This document shows positions 1-11,613 of a stretch of DNA of 64,000 bases, in pieces; position 1 is the stretch's first letter, and the number at the start of each line of letters is the position of its first letter. The notes beneath the pieces were generated by a model. It had not been told where the DNA came from. It did no database searches and saw only the letters and a program-made list of their open reading frames with translations. The stretch covers positions 36,694,001 through 36,758,000 of the forward strand of contig CM069873.1 of the NCBI GenBank assembly GCA_036172665.1. Direction: 5' to 3'. The DNA is from Prosopocoilus inquinatus (taxonomy: Eukaryota > Arthropoda > Insecta > Coleoptera > Lucanidae). The translations under genes and the position numbers were made by a program.

Positions 1-1484
1 GTATTAGCGTTGTTCCTGTGATGTATCTAATCGATCCTTACTTATCTACTATGTTATTTGACGTTTCGATGGACTCCAGTAACTCTGATGTGAGATACGA
101 AATTTTCGGACGCAGCAGAAGCTGGAAATAGTTTTAAACGAAACACGTATTAGCGTAGTTCCTGTGATGAATGTAATCGATCCTTACTCATCTATCATGT
201 TATTTGACGTTTGGATGGACTCCAGCAACTCTGAAGTGAGATACGAAGTTCTCGGACGCAGTTGAAGCTGGAAATAGTTTTAAATGAAACAGCACGTATT
301 AGCGTTGTTCCTGTGATGTATCTAATCGATCCTTACTCATCTATCATGTTATTTGACATTTCGATGGACTCCAGTAACTCTAATGTGAGATACGAAATTT
401 TCGGACCCAGCAGAAGCTGGAAATAGTTTTAAACGAAACAACACGCATTAGCGTTGTTCCTGTGATGTATCTAATCGATCCTTACTCATTTATCATGTTA
501 TTTGGCGTTTCGATGGACTCCAGTAACTTTGATGTGAGATACGAAGTTCTCGGGCGCAGCTGAAGCTAGAAATAGTTTTAAACGAAACAACACGCATTAG
601 CGTTGTTCCTGTGATGTATCTAATCGATCCTTACTCATCTATCATGTTATTTGACGTTTGAATGGACTCCAGTAACTCTGATGTGAGATACAATGTTCTC
701 GGACGCAGCAGAAGCTGGAAATAGTTTTGAACGAAACAACACGTATTAGCGTTGTTCCTGTGATGTATCTAATCGATCCTTACTTATCTACTATGTTATT
801 TGACGTTTCGATGGACTCCAGTAACTCTGATGTGAGATACGAAATTTTCGGACGCAGCAGAAGCTGGAAATACTTTTAAATGAAACAACACGTATTAGCG
901 TTGTTCCTGTGATGTATCTAATCGATCCTTACTTATCTATCATGTTATTTGACGTTTGAATGGACTCCAGAAACTCTGATGTGAGATACAAAGTTTTCGG
1001 ACGCAGCAGAAGCTGGAAATAGTTTTAAACGAAACACGTATTAGCGTAGTTCCTGTGATGAATGTAATCGATCCTTACTCATCTATCATGTTATTTGACG
1101 TTTGGATGGGCTCCAGCAACTCTGAAGTGAGATACGAAGTTCTCGGACGCAGTTGAAGCTGGAAATAGTTTTAAATGAAACAACACGCATTAGCGTTGTT
1201 CCTGTGATGTATCTAATCGATCCTTACTCATCTATCATGTTATTTGACGTTTGAATGGACTCCAGTAACTCTGATGTGAGATACAATGTTCTCGGACGCA
1301 GCAGAAGCTGGAAATAGTTTTGAACGAAACAACACGTATTAGCGTTGTTCCTGTGATGTATCTAATCGATCCTTACTTATCTACTATGTTATTTGACGTT
1401 TCGATGGACTCCAGTAACTCTGATGTGAGATACGAAATTTTCGGACGCAGCAGAAGCTGGAAATAGTTTTAAATGAAACAACAC
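1..1484. repeat. Rearranged HOR1 monomers, order G-C-D-E-F-G-B-C-F-G
   Basis: Ten monomers of the seven HOR1 subtypes occur here, but not in the regular order. Starts are 1 (G), 147 (C), 296 (D), 445 (E), 594 (F), 743 (G), 892 (B), 1038 (C), 1187 (F) and 1336 (G). Two units (1-146 and 892-1037) are 146 bp because a 3-bp deletion turns aaacaacacg into aaacacg before a C monomer. The skipped subtypes suggest past deletions of one to several monomers from a regular ABCDEFG cycle. The stretch at about 222-957 recurs at about 6030-6765, and everything from about 594 on recurs 11020 bp downstream. Confidence 0.85.
222..957. repeat. Segment duplicated at about 6030-6765 (offset 5808 bp)
   Basis: The C-D-E-F-G run here matches the downstream stretch at a constant offset of 5808 bp, which is 39 monomers less 3 bp; for example gttgaagctg lies at 261 and 6069, and the rare change ggaaatacttttaaatg occurs in both. 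The downstream copy begins inside a hybrid monomer at 5955, whose front is like a cttatctattatg/gaatgg unit and whose tail is C-type (ccagcaactctgaagtg). It ends where 957 reads gaatggactccagaaac and the partner reads cgatggactctagtaac. Confidence 0.85.
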
Positions 1485-4315
1485 GCATTAGGGTTGTTCT
1501 TGTGATGTATCTAATCGATCCTTACTCATCTATCATGATATTTGACGTTTGGATGCACTCCAGTAACTCTGATGTGAGATACAAAGTTCTCGGACGCAGC
1601 AGAAGCTGGAAATAGTTTTGAACGAAACAACACGTATTAGCGTTGTTCCTGTGATGTATCTAATCGATCCTTACTTATCTATCATGTTATTTGACGTTTG
1701 GATGGACTCCAGAAACTCTGATGAGAGATACAAAGTTTTCGGACGCAGCAGAAGGTGGAAATAGTTTTAAACGAAACAACACGTATTAGCGTAGTTCCTG
1801 TGATGAATGTAATCGATCCTTACTCATCTATCATGTTATTTGACGTTTGGATGGGCTCCAGCAACTCTGAAGTGAGATACGAAGTTCTCGGACGCAGTTG
1901 AAGCTGGAAATAGTTTTAAATGAAACAGCACGTATTAGTGTTGTTCCTGTGATGTATCTAATCGATCCTTACTAATCTATCATGTTATTTGACGTTTCGA
2001 TGGACTCCAGTAACTCTAATGTGAGATACGAAATTTTCGGACCCAGCAGAAGCTGGAAATAGTTTTAAACGAAACAACACGCATTAGCGTTGTTCCTGTG
2101 ATGTATCTAATCGATCCTTACTCATTTATCATGTTATTTGGCGTTTCGATGGACTCCAGTAACTTTGATGTGAGATACGAAGTTCTCGGACGCAGCTGAA
2201 GCTAGAAATAGTTTTAAACGAAACAACACGCATTAGCGTTGTTCCTGTGATGTATCTAATCGATCCTTACTCATCTATCATGTTATTTGACGTTTGAATG
2301 GACTCCAGTAACTCTGATGTGAGATACAATGTTCTCGGACGCAGCAGAAGCTGGAAATAGTTTTGAACGAAACAACACGTATTAGCGTTGTTCCTGTGAT
2401 GTATCTAATCGATCCTTACTTATCTACTATGTTATTTGACGTTTCGATGGACTCCAGTAACTCTGATGTGAGATACGAAATTTTCGGACGCAGCAGAAGC
2501 TGGAAATAGTTTTAAATGAAACAACACGCATTAGCGTTGTTCCTGTGATGTATCTAATCGATCCTTACTCATCTATCATGATATTTGACGTTTGGATGCA
2601 CTCCAGTAACTCTGATGTGAGATACAAAGTTCTCGGACGCAGCAGAAGCTGGAAATAGTTTTGAACGAAACAACACGTATTAGCGTTGTTCCTGTGATGT
2701 ATCTAATCGATCCTTACTTATCTATCATGTTATTTGACGTTTGGATGGACTCCAGAAACTCTGATGTGAGATACAAAGTTTTCGGACGCAGCAGAAGCTG
2801 GAAATAGTTTTAAACGAAACAACACGTATTAGCGTAGTTCCTGTGATGAATGTAATCGATCCTTACTCATCTATCATGTTATTTGACGTTTGGATGGGCT
2901 CCAGCAACTCTGAAGTGAGATACGAAGTTCTCGGACGCAGTTGAAGCTGGAAATAGTTTTAAATGAAAAAGCACGTATTAGCGTTGTTCCTGTGATGTAT
3001 CTAATCGATCCTTACACATCTATCATGTTATTTGACGTTTCGATGGACTCCAGTAACTCTAATGTGAGATACGAAATTTTCGGACCCAGCAGAAGCTGGA
3101 AATAGTTTTAAACGAAACAACACGCATTAGCGTTGTTCCTGTGATGTATCTAATCGATCCTTACTCATTTATCATGTTATTTGGCGTTTCGATGGACTCC
3201 AGTAACTTTGATGTGAGATACGAAGTTCTCGGGCGCAGCTGAAGCTAGAAATAGTTTTAAACGAAACAACACGCATTAGCATTGTTCCTGTGATGTATCT
3301 AATCGATCCTTACTCATCTATCATGTTATTTGACGTTTGAATGGACTCCAGTAACTCTGATGTGAGATACAATATTCTCGGACGCAGCAGAAGCTGGAAA
3401 TAGTTTTGAACGAAGCAACACGTATTAGCGTTGTTCCTGTGATGTATCTAATCGATCCTTACTTATCTACTATGTTATTTGACGTTTCGATGGACTCCAG
3501 TAACTCTGATGTGAGATACGAAATTTTCGGACGCAGCAGAAGCTGGAAATAGTTTTAAATGAAACAACACGCATTAGCGTTGTTCCTGTGATGTATCTAA
3601 TCGATCCTTACTCATCTATCATGATATTTGACGTTTGGATGCACTCCAGTAACTCTGATGTGAGATACAAAGTTCTCGGACGCAGCAGAAGCTGGAAATA
3701 GTTTTGAACGAAACAACACGTATTAGCGTTGTTCCTGTGATGTATCTAATCGATCCTTACTTATCTATCATGTTATTTGACGTTTGGATGGACTCCAGAA
3801 ACTCTGATGTGAGATACAAAGTTTTCGGACGCAGCAGAAGCTGGAAATAGTTTTAAACGAAACAACACGTATTAGCGTAGTTATTGTGATGAATGTAATC
3901 GATCCTTACTCATCTATCATGTTATTTGACGTTTGGATGGGCTCCAGCAACTCTGAAGTGAGATACGAAGTTCTCGGACGCAGTTGAAGCTGGAAATAGT
4001 TTTAAATGAAACAGCACGTATTAGCGTTGTTCCTGTGATGTATCTAATCGATCGTTACTCATCTATCATGTTATTTGACGTTTCGATGGACTCCAGTAAC
4101 TCTAATGTGTGATACGAAATTTTCGGAACCAGCAGAAGCTGGAAATAGTTTTAAACGAAACAACACGCATTAGCGTTGTTCCTGTGATGTATCTAATCGA
4201 TCCTTACTCATTTATCATGTTATTTGGCGTTTCGATGGACTCCAGTAACTTTGATGTGAGATACGAAGTTCTCGGGCGCAGCAGAAGCTGGAAATAGTTT
4301 TGAACGAAACAACAC
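1485..4315. repeat. HOR1: heptameric higher-order repeat, 1043 bp per cycle
   Basis: The order is A-B-C-D-E-F-G twice, then A-B-C-D-E. A monomers start at 1485, 2528 and 3571, exactly 1043 bp (7 x 149) apart; the C-specific gttgaagctgg falls at 1897, 2940 and 3983, also 1043 apart. Diagnostic marks are: A, catgatattt with gatgcactcc; B, ccagaaactctg with caaagttttcgg; C, gatgaatgtaatcg with gatgggctccagcaac; D, taactctaatg with ttcggacccagc; E, catttatc with ttggcg and gctgaagctag; F, gacgtttgaatgg with caatgttctcgg; G, cttatctactatg with gaaattttcgg. Copies differ from one another by only a few bases per kilobase (for example gtagttcc against gtagttat in C). The last E carries a cagcag tail instead of cagctg. 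Confidence 0.93.
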
Positions 4316-6848
4316 GTATTAGCGTTGTTCCTGTGATGTATCTAATCGATCCTTACTTATCTACTATGTTATTTGACGTTTCGATGGACTCTAGTAACTC
4401 TGATGTGAGATACGAAATTTTCGATCGTAGCAGAATCTGGAAATAGTTTTAAATGAAACAACACGCATTAGCGTTGTTCCTGTGATGTATCTAATCGATC
4501 CTTACTCATCTATCATGTTATTTGACGTTTGGATGGACTCCAGTAACTCTGATGTGAGATACAAAGTTCTCGGACGCAGCAGAAGCTGGAAATAGTTTTG
4601 AACGAAACAACACGTATTAGCGTTGTTCCTGTGATGTATCTGATCGATCCTCACTCATCTATCATGTTATTTGACGTTTGGATGGACTCCAGTAACTCTG
4701 ATGTGAGATACAAAGTTTTCGGACGCAGCAGAAGCTGGAAATAGTTCTAAACGAAACAACACGCATTACCGTTGTTCCTGTGATGTATCTAATCGATCCT
4801 TAATCATCTATCATGTTATTTGACGTTTCGATGGACTCCAGTAACTCTAATGTGAGATACGAAATTTTCGGGCGCAGCAGAAGCTGGAAATAGTTTTAAA
4901 CGAAACAACACGCATTAGCGTTGTTCCTGTGATGTATCTAATGGATCCTTACTCATCTATCATGTTATTTGACGTTTCGATGGACTCCAGAAACTTTGAT
5001 GTGAGATACGAAGTTTTCGGACGCAGCAGAAGCTGGAAATAGTTTTAAATGAAACAACACGCATTAGCGTTGTTCCTGTGATGTATCTAATGGATCCTTA
5101 CTCATCTATCATGTTATTTGACGTTTCGATGGACTCTAGTACCTCTGATGTGAGATACGAAATTTTCGGACGCAGCAGAAGCTGGAAATAGCTTGAAACG
5201 AAACAACACGCATTAGCATTGTTCCTGTGATGTATCTAATCGATCCTTACTCATCTATCATGTTATTTGGCGTTTCGATGGACTCCAGTAACTTTGATGT
5301 GAGATACGAAGTTCTCGGACGCAGCTGAAGCTGGAAATAGTTTTAAATGAAACAACACGTATTAGCGTTGTTCCTGTGATGTATCTAATCGATTCTTACT
5401 CATTTATCATGTTATTTGGCGTTTCGATGGACTCCAGTAACTTTGATGTGAGATACGAAGTTCTCGGGCGCAGCTGAAGCTAGAAATAGTTTTAAACGAA
5501 ACAACACGCATTAGCGTTGTTCCTGTGATGTATCTAATCGATCCTTACTTATCTACTATGTTATTTGACGTTTCGATGGACTCCAGTAACTCTGATGTGA
5601 GATACGAAATTTTCGGACGCAGTAGAAGCTGGAAATAATTTTAAATGAAACAACACGTATTAGCGTTGTTCCTGTGATGTATCTAATCGATCCTTACTCA
5701 TCTATCATGTTATTTGACGTTTGAATGGACTCCAGTAACTCTGATGTGAGATACAATGTTCTCGGACGCAGCAGAAGCTGGAAATAGTTTTGAACGAAAC
5801 AACACGTATTAGCGTTGTTCCTGTGATGTATCTAATCGATCCTTACTTATCTACTATGTTATTTGACGTTTCGATGGACTCCAGTAACTCTGATGTGAGA
5901 TACGAAATTTTCGGACGCAGTAGAAGCTGGAAATAGTTTTAAATGAAACAACACGTATTAGCGTTGTTCCTGTGATGTATCTAATCGATCCTTACTTATC
6001 TATTATGTTATTTGACGTTTGAATGGACTCCAGCAACTCTGAAGTGAGATACGAAGTTCTCGGACGCAGTTGAAGCTGGAAATAGTTTTAAATGAAACAG
6101 CACGTATTAGCGTTGTTCCTGTGATGTATCTAATCGATCCTTACTCATCTATCATGTTATTTGACATTTCGATGGACTCCAGTAACTCTAATGTGAGATA
6201 CGAAATTTTCGGACCCAGCAGAAGCTGGAAATAGTTTTAAACGAAACAACACGCATTAGCGTTGTTCCTGTGATGTATCTAATCGATCCTTACTCATTTA
6301 TCATGTTATTTGGCGTTTCGATGGACTCCAGTAACTTTGATGTGAGATACGAAGTTCTCGGGCGCAGCTGAAGCTAGAAATAGTTTTAAACGAAACAACA
6401 CGCATTAGCGTTGTTCCTGTGATGTATCTAATCGATCCTTACTCATCTATCATGTTATTTGACGTTTGAATGGACTCCAGTAACTCTGATGTGAGATACA
6501 ATGTTCTCGGACGCAGCAGAAGCTGGAAATAGTTTTGAACGAAACAACACGTATTAGCGTTGTTCCTGTGATGTATCTAATCGATCCTTACTTATCTACT
6601 ATGTTATTTGACGTTTCGATGGACTCCAGTAACTCTGATGTGAGATACGAAATTTTCGGACGCAGCAGAAGCTGGAAATACTTTTAAATGAAACAACACG
6701 TATTAGCGTTGTTCCTGTGATGTATCTAATCGATCCTTACTTATCTATCATGTTATTTGACGTTTCGATGGACTCTAGTAACTCTGATGTGAGATACGAA
6801 GTTTTTGGACGCAGCTGAAGCTGGAAATAGTTTTAAATGAAACAACAC
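4316..6848. repeat. Mixed-subtype satellite segment
   Basis: About 17 monomers without a single HOR cycle. The first part (about 4366-5145) carries the unusual ttttcgatcgtagcagaatctgg variant, the cctcactcatc variant and the ccagaaactttg unit, and it matches about 43831-44610 at an offset of 39465 bp. The next part (about 5150-5960) matches about 10660-11470 at 5510 bp, marked by the rare ggaaatagcttgaaacg (about 5175) and ggaaataatttt (about 5631). The last part is the partner of the 222-957 segment. The whole is a patchwork of blocks found elsewhere in the window. No gene is visible. Confidence 0.8.
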
Positions 6849-9229
6849 GTACTAGCGTTGTTCCTGTGATATATCTAATCGATCCTTACTCATCTATCAT
6901 GTTATTTGACGTTTGGATGGACTCCAGTAACTCTGATGTGAGGTACAAAGTTTTCGGACGCAGCAGAAGCTGGAAATAGTTTTAAATGAAACAACACGCA
7001 TTAGCGTTGTTCCTGTGATGTATCTAATGGATCCTTACTCATCTATCATGTTATTTGACGTTTCGATGGACTCTAGTAACTCTGATGTGAGATACGAAGT
7101 TTTTGGACGCAGCAGGAACTGGAAATAGTTTTAAACGAAACAACACGTATTAGCGTTGTTCCTGTGATGTATCTAATCGATCCTTACTCATCTATCATGT
7201 TATTTGACGTTTGGATGGACTCCAGTAACTCTGATGTGAGATACAATGTTCTCGGACGCAGCAGAAGCTGGAAATAGTTTTAAACGAAACAACACGCATT
7301 ACCGTTGTTCCTGTGATGTATCTAATCGATCCTTACTCATCTATCATGTTATTTGGCGTCTCGATGGACTCCAGTAACTCTGATGTGAGATACAAAGTTT
7401 TCGGACGCAGCAGAAGCTGGAAATAGTTTTAATCGAAACAACATGCATTAGCGTTGTTCCTGTGATGTATCTAATCGATCCTTACTCATCTATCATGTTA
7501 TTTGGCGTTTCGATGGACTCCAGTAACTCTGATGTGAGATACAAAGTTTTCGGACGCAGCAGAAGCTGGAAATAGTTTTGAACAAAACAACACGTATTAG
7601 CGTTGTTCCTGTGATGTATCTAATCGATCCTTACTTAGCTACTATGTTATTTGACGTTTCGATGGACTCCAATAACTCTGATGTGAGATACAAAGTTTTC
7701 GGACGCAGCAGAAGCTGGAAATAGTTTTAAACGAAACAACACGCATTAGCGTTGTTCCTGTGATGTATCTAATCGATCCTTACTCATCTATCATTATATT
7801 TGACGTTTGGATGGACTACAGTAACTCTGATGTGAGATACAAAGTTTACGGACGCAGCAGAAGCTGGAAATAATTTAAATCGAAACAACACGCATTAGCG
7901 TTGTTCCTGTGATGTATCTAATCGATCCTTACTCATCTATCATGTTATTTGGCGTTTCGATGGACTCCAGAAACTTTGATGTGAGATACGAAGTTCTCGG
8001 ACGCAGCTGAAGCTGGAAATAGTTTTAAATGAAACAACACGTACTAGCGTTGTTCCTGTGATATATCTAATCGATCCTTACTCATCTATCATGTTATTTG
8101 ACGTTTGGATGGACTCCAGTAACTCTGGTGTGAGGTACAAAGTTTTTGGACGCAGCAGAAGCTGGAAATAGTTTTAAATGAAACAACACCCATTAGCGTT
8201 GTTCCTGTGATGTATCTAATGGATCCTTACTCATCTATCATGTTATTTGACGTTTCGATGGACTCTAGTAACTCTGATGTGAGATACGAAGTTTTTGGAC
8301 GCAGCAGGAGCTGGAAATAGTTTTAAACGAAACAACACGTATTAGCGTTGTTCCTGTGATGTATCTAATCGATCCTTACTCATCTATCATGTTATTTGAC
8401 GTTTGGATGGACTCCAGTAACTCTGATGTGAGATACAATGTTCTCGGACGCAGCAGAAGCTGGAAATAGTTTTGAACGAAACAACACGTATTAGCGTTGT
8501 TCCTGTGATGTATCTAATCGATCCTTACTCATCTATCATGTTATTTGACGTTTGGATGGACTCCAGTAACTCTGATGTGAGATACAAAGTATTCGGACGC
8601 AGCAGAAGCTGGAAATAGTTTTAAACGAAACAACACGCATTAACGTTGTTCCTGTGATGTATCTAATCGATCCTTACTCATCTATCATGTTATTTGGCGT
8701 TTCGATGGACTCCAGTAACTCTGATGTGAGATACAAAGTTTTCGGACGCAGCAGAAGCTGGAAATAGTTTTAAACGAAACAACACGTATTAGCGTTGTTC
8801 CTGTGATGTATCTAATAGATCCTTACTTAGCTACTATGTTATTTGACGTTTCGATGGACTCCAGTAACTCTAATGTGAGATACGAAATTTTCGGACGCAG
8901 CAGAAGCTGGAAATAGTTTTAAACGAAACAACACGCATTAGCGTTGTTCCTGTGATGTATCTAATCGATCCTTACTCATCTATCATTATATTTGACGTTT
9001 GGATGGACTACAGTAACTCTGATGTCAGATACAAAGTTTACGGACGCAGCAGAAGCTGGAAATAGTTTTAAACGAAACAACACGCATTAGCGTTGTTCTT
9101 GTGATGTATCTAATCGATCCTTACTCATCTATCATGTTATTTGGCGTTTCGATGGACTCCAGAAACTTTGATGTGAGAAAAGTTCTCGGACGCAGCAGAA
9201 GCTGGAAATAGTTTTGAACGAAACAACAC
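6849..9229. repeat. HOR2: octameric higher-order repeat, 1192 bp per cycle
   Basis: A second cycle, unlike HOR1, with order L-M-N-H-h-I-J-K. L starts at 6849 and again at 8041, exactly 1192 bp (8 x 149). Marks are: L, cgtactagcg with gtgatatatc and gtgaggtac; M, taatggatcc with gactctagtaac and gtttttgg; N, gatggactcc with caatgttctcgg; H, gcattaccg with ttggcgtctcg and a tttaatcg tail; h, ttggcgtttcg with caaagttttcgg; I, ttagctactatg with ccaataactc; J, tcattatatttg with gactacag and gtttacgg; K, ttggcg with ccagaaactttg. The second cycle is modified: 8488 is B-like (caaagtattcgg), 8786 carries taatagatcc, and the final K at 9084 is a K/A hybrid with a 3-bp deletion. Confidence 0.9.
9084..9229 (+). 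repeat. K/A hybrid monomer with 3-bp loss at the join (146 bp)
   Basis: The front has K marks (ttggcg, ccagaaactttgatgtgaga) and the tail has A marks (aaagttctcgg, cagcagaagctgg, ttttgaacg). At the switch point the usual gtgagatacaaag reads gtgagaaaag, losing three bases at about 9177-9180. From here on the order B-C-D-E follows (9230, 9379, 9528, 9677), as after an A monomer in HOR1. This is the junction where HOR2 material was joined to HOR1 material. Confidence 0.85.
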
Positions 9230-11470
9230 GTATTAGCGTTGTTCCTGTGATGTATCTAATCGATCCTTACTTATCTATCATGTTATTTGACGTTTGGATG
9301 GACTCCAGAAACTCTGATGTGAGATACAAAGTTTTCGGACGCAGCAGAAGCTGGAAATAGTTTTAAACGAAACAACACGTATTAGCGTAGTTCCTGTGAT
9401 GAATGTAATCGATCCTTACTCATCTATCATGTTATTTGACGTTTGGATGGGCTCCAGCAACTCTGAAGTGAGATACGAAGTTCTCGGACGCAGTTGAAGC
9501 TGGAAATAGTTTTAAATGAAACAGCACGTATTAGCGTTGTTCCTGTGATGTATCTAATCGATCCTTACTCATCTATCATGTTATTTGACGTTTCGATGGA
9601 CTCCAGTAACTCTAATGTGAGATACGAAATCTTCGGACCCAGCAGAAGCTGGAAATAGTTTTAAACGAAACAACACGCATTAGCGTTGTTCCTGTGATGT
9701 ATCTAATCGATCCTTACTCATTTATCATGTTATTTGGCGTTTCGATGGACTCCAGTAACTTTGATGTGAGATACGAAGTTCTCGGGCGCAGCAGAAGCTG
9801 GAAATAGTTTTGAACGAAACAACACGTATTAGCGTTGTTCCTGTGATGTATCTAATCGATCCTTACTTATCTACTATTTTATTTGACGTTTCGATGGACT
9901 CCAGTAACTCTGATGTGAGATACGAAATTTTCGGACGCAGCAGAAGCTGGAAATAGTTTTAAATGAAACAACACGCATTAGCGTAGTTTCTGTGATGTAT
10001 CTAATCGATCCTTACTCATCTATCATGTTATTTGACGTTTCGATGGACTCCAGTAACTCTAATGTGAGATACGAAATTTTCGGACGCAGCAGAAGCTGGA
10101 AATAGTTTGAAACGAAACAACACGCATTATCATTGTTCCTGTGATGTATCTAATCGATCCTTACTCATCTATCATGTTATTTGGCGTTTCGATGGACTCC
10201 AGTAACTTTGATGTGAGATACGAAGTTCTCGGACGCAGCTGAAGCTGGAAATAGTTTTAAATGAAACAACACGTATTAGCGTTGTTCCTGTGATGTATCT
10301 AATCGATTCTTACTCATCTATCATGTTATTTGACGTTTGGATGGACTCCAGGAACTCTGATGTGAGATACAAAGTATTCGGACGCAGCAGAAGCTCGAGA
10401 TAGTTTTAAACGATACAACACGCATTAGCGTTGTTCCTGTGATGTATCTAATCGATCCTTACTCATCTATCATGTTATTTGGCGTTTCGATGGACTCCAG
10501 TAACTCTGATGTGAGATACAAAGTTTTCGGACGCAGCAGAAGCTGGAAATAGTTTTGAACGAAACAACACGTATTAGCGTTGTTCCTGTGATGTATCTAA
10601 TCGATCCTTACTTATCTACTATTTTATTTGACGTTTCGATGGACTCCAGTAACTCTGATGTGAGATACGAAATTTTCGGACGCAGCAGAAGCTGGAAATA
10701 GCTTGAAACGAAACAACACGCATTAGCATTGTTCCTGTGATGTATCTAATCGATCCTTACTCATCTATCATGTTATTTGGCGTTTCGATGGACTCCAGTA
10801 ACTTTGATGTGAGATACGAAGTTCTCGGACGCAGCTGAAGCTGGAAATAGTTTTAAATGAAACAACACGTATTAGCGTTGTTCCTGTGATGTATCTAATC
10901 GATTCTTACTCATTTATCATGTTATTTGGCGTTTCGATGGACTCCAGTAACTTTGATGTGAGATACGAAGTTCTCGGGCGCAGCTGAAGCTAGAAATAGT
11001 TTTAAACGAAACAACACGCATTAGCGTTGTTCCTGTGATGTATCTAATCGATCCTTACTTATCTACTATGTTATTTGACGTTTCGATGGACTCCAGTAAC
11101 TCTGATGTGAGATACGAAATTTTCGGACGCAGTAGAAGCTGGAAATAATTTTAAATGAAACAACACGTATTAGCGTTGTTCCTGTGATGTATCTAATCGA
11201 TCCTTACTCATCTATCATGTTATTTGACGTTTGAATGGACTCCAGTAACTCTGATGTGAGATACAATGTTCTCGGACGCAGCAGAAGCTGGAAATAGTTT
11301 TGAACGAAACAACACGTATTAGCGTTGTTCCTGTGATGTATCTAATCGATCCTTACTTATCTACTATGTTATTTGACGTTTCGATGGACTCCAGTAACTC
11401 TGATGTGAGATACGAAATTTTCGGACGCAGTAGAAGCTGGAAATAATTTTAAATGAAACAACACGTATTA
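9170..11470. repeat. 5510-bp (37-monomer) super-repeat, second register
   Basis: Blocks here match sequence 5510 bp upstream and 5510 bp downstream. Upstream matches are 3660-4365 with 9170-9875 (B-C-D-E with the same cagcag-tailed E) and about 5150-5960 with 10660-11470. Downstream, about 9170-10560 matches about 14680-16070, marked by ggaaatagtttgaaacg at 10097 and 15607 and by the rare aagctcgagatag at 10391 and 15901. The offset is 37 monomers less 3 bp, and a 146-bp unit lies inside each interval (at about 9177 and 12050), which accounts for the 3 bp. The middles of the super-repeats differ, so it is a mosaic rather than a clean HOR. Confidence 0.8.
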
Positions 11471-11613
11471 GCGTTGTTCCTGTGATGTATCTAATCGATC
11501 CTTACTCATCTATCATGTTATTTGACGTTTGAATGGACTCCAGTAACTCTGATGTGAGATACAATGTTCTCGGACCCAGCAGAAGCTGGAAATAGTTTTA
11601 AACGAAACAACAC
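11465..11613 (+). repeat. F/D hybrid monomer at a duplication boundary
   Basis: The unit runs as F (gaatggactcc, gatacaatgttctcgg) and then takes the D-type acccagcagaagctgg tail. In the other F monomers I compared the tail is acgcagcag, and the acccagc mark otherwise follows gaaattttc. It lies exactly between the block matching 5150-5960 and the block matching 594-4365, so it marks the crossover joining the two. Confidence 0.8.

Noticed and set aside
4109..4297. 62-codon open frame
   Set aside because: It is the ordinary satellite frame crossing two monomers. A single change in gtgaga to gtgtga gives a GTG at the right place to count as a start. No other gene sign is present, and the matching unit elsewhere lacks it.
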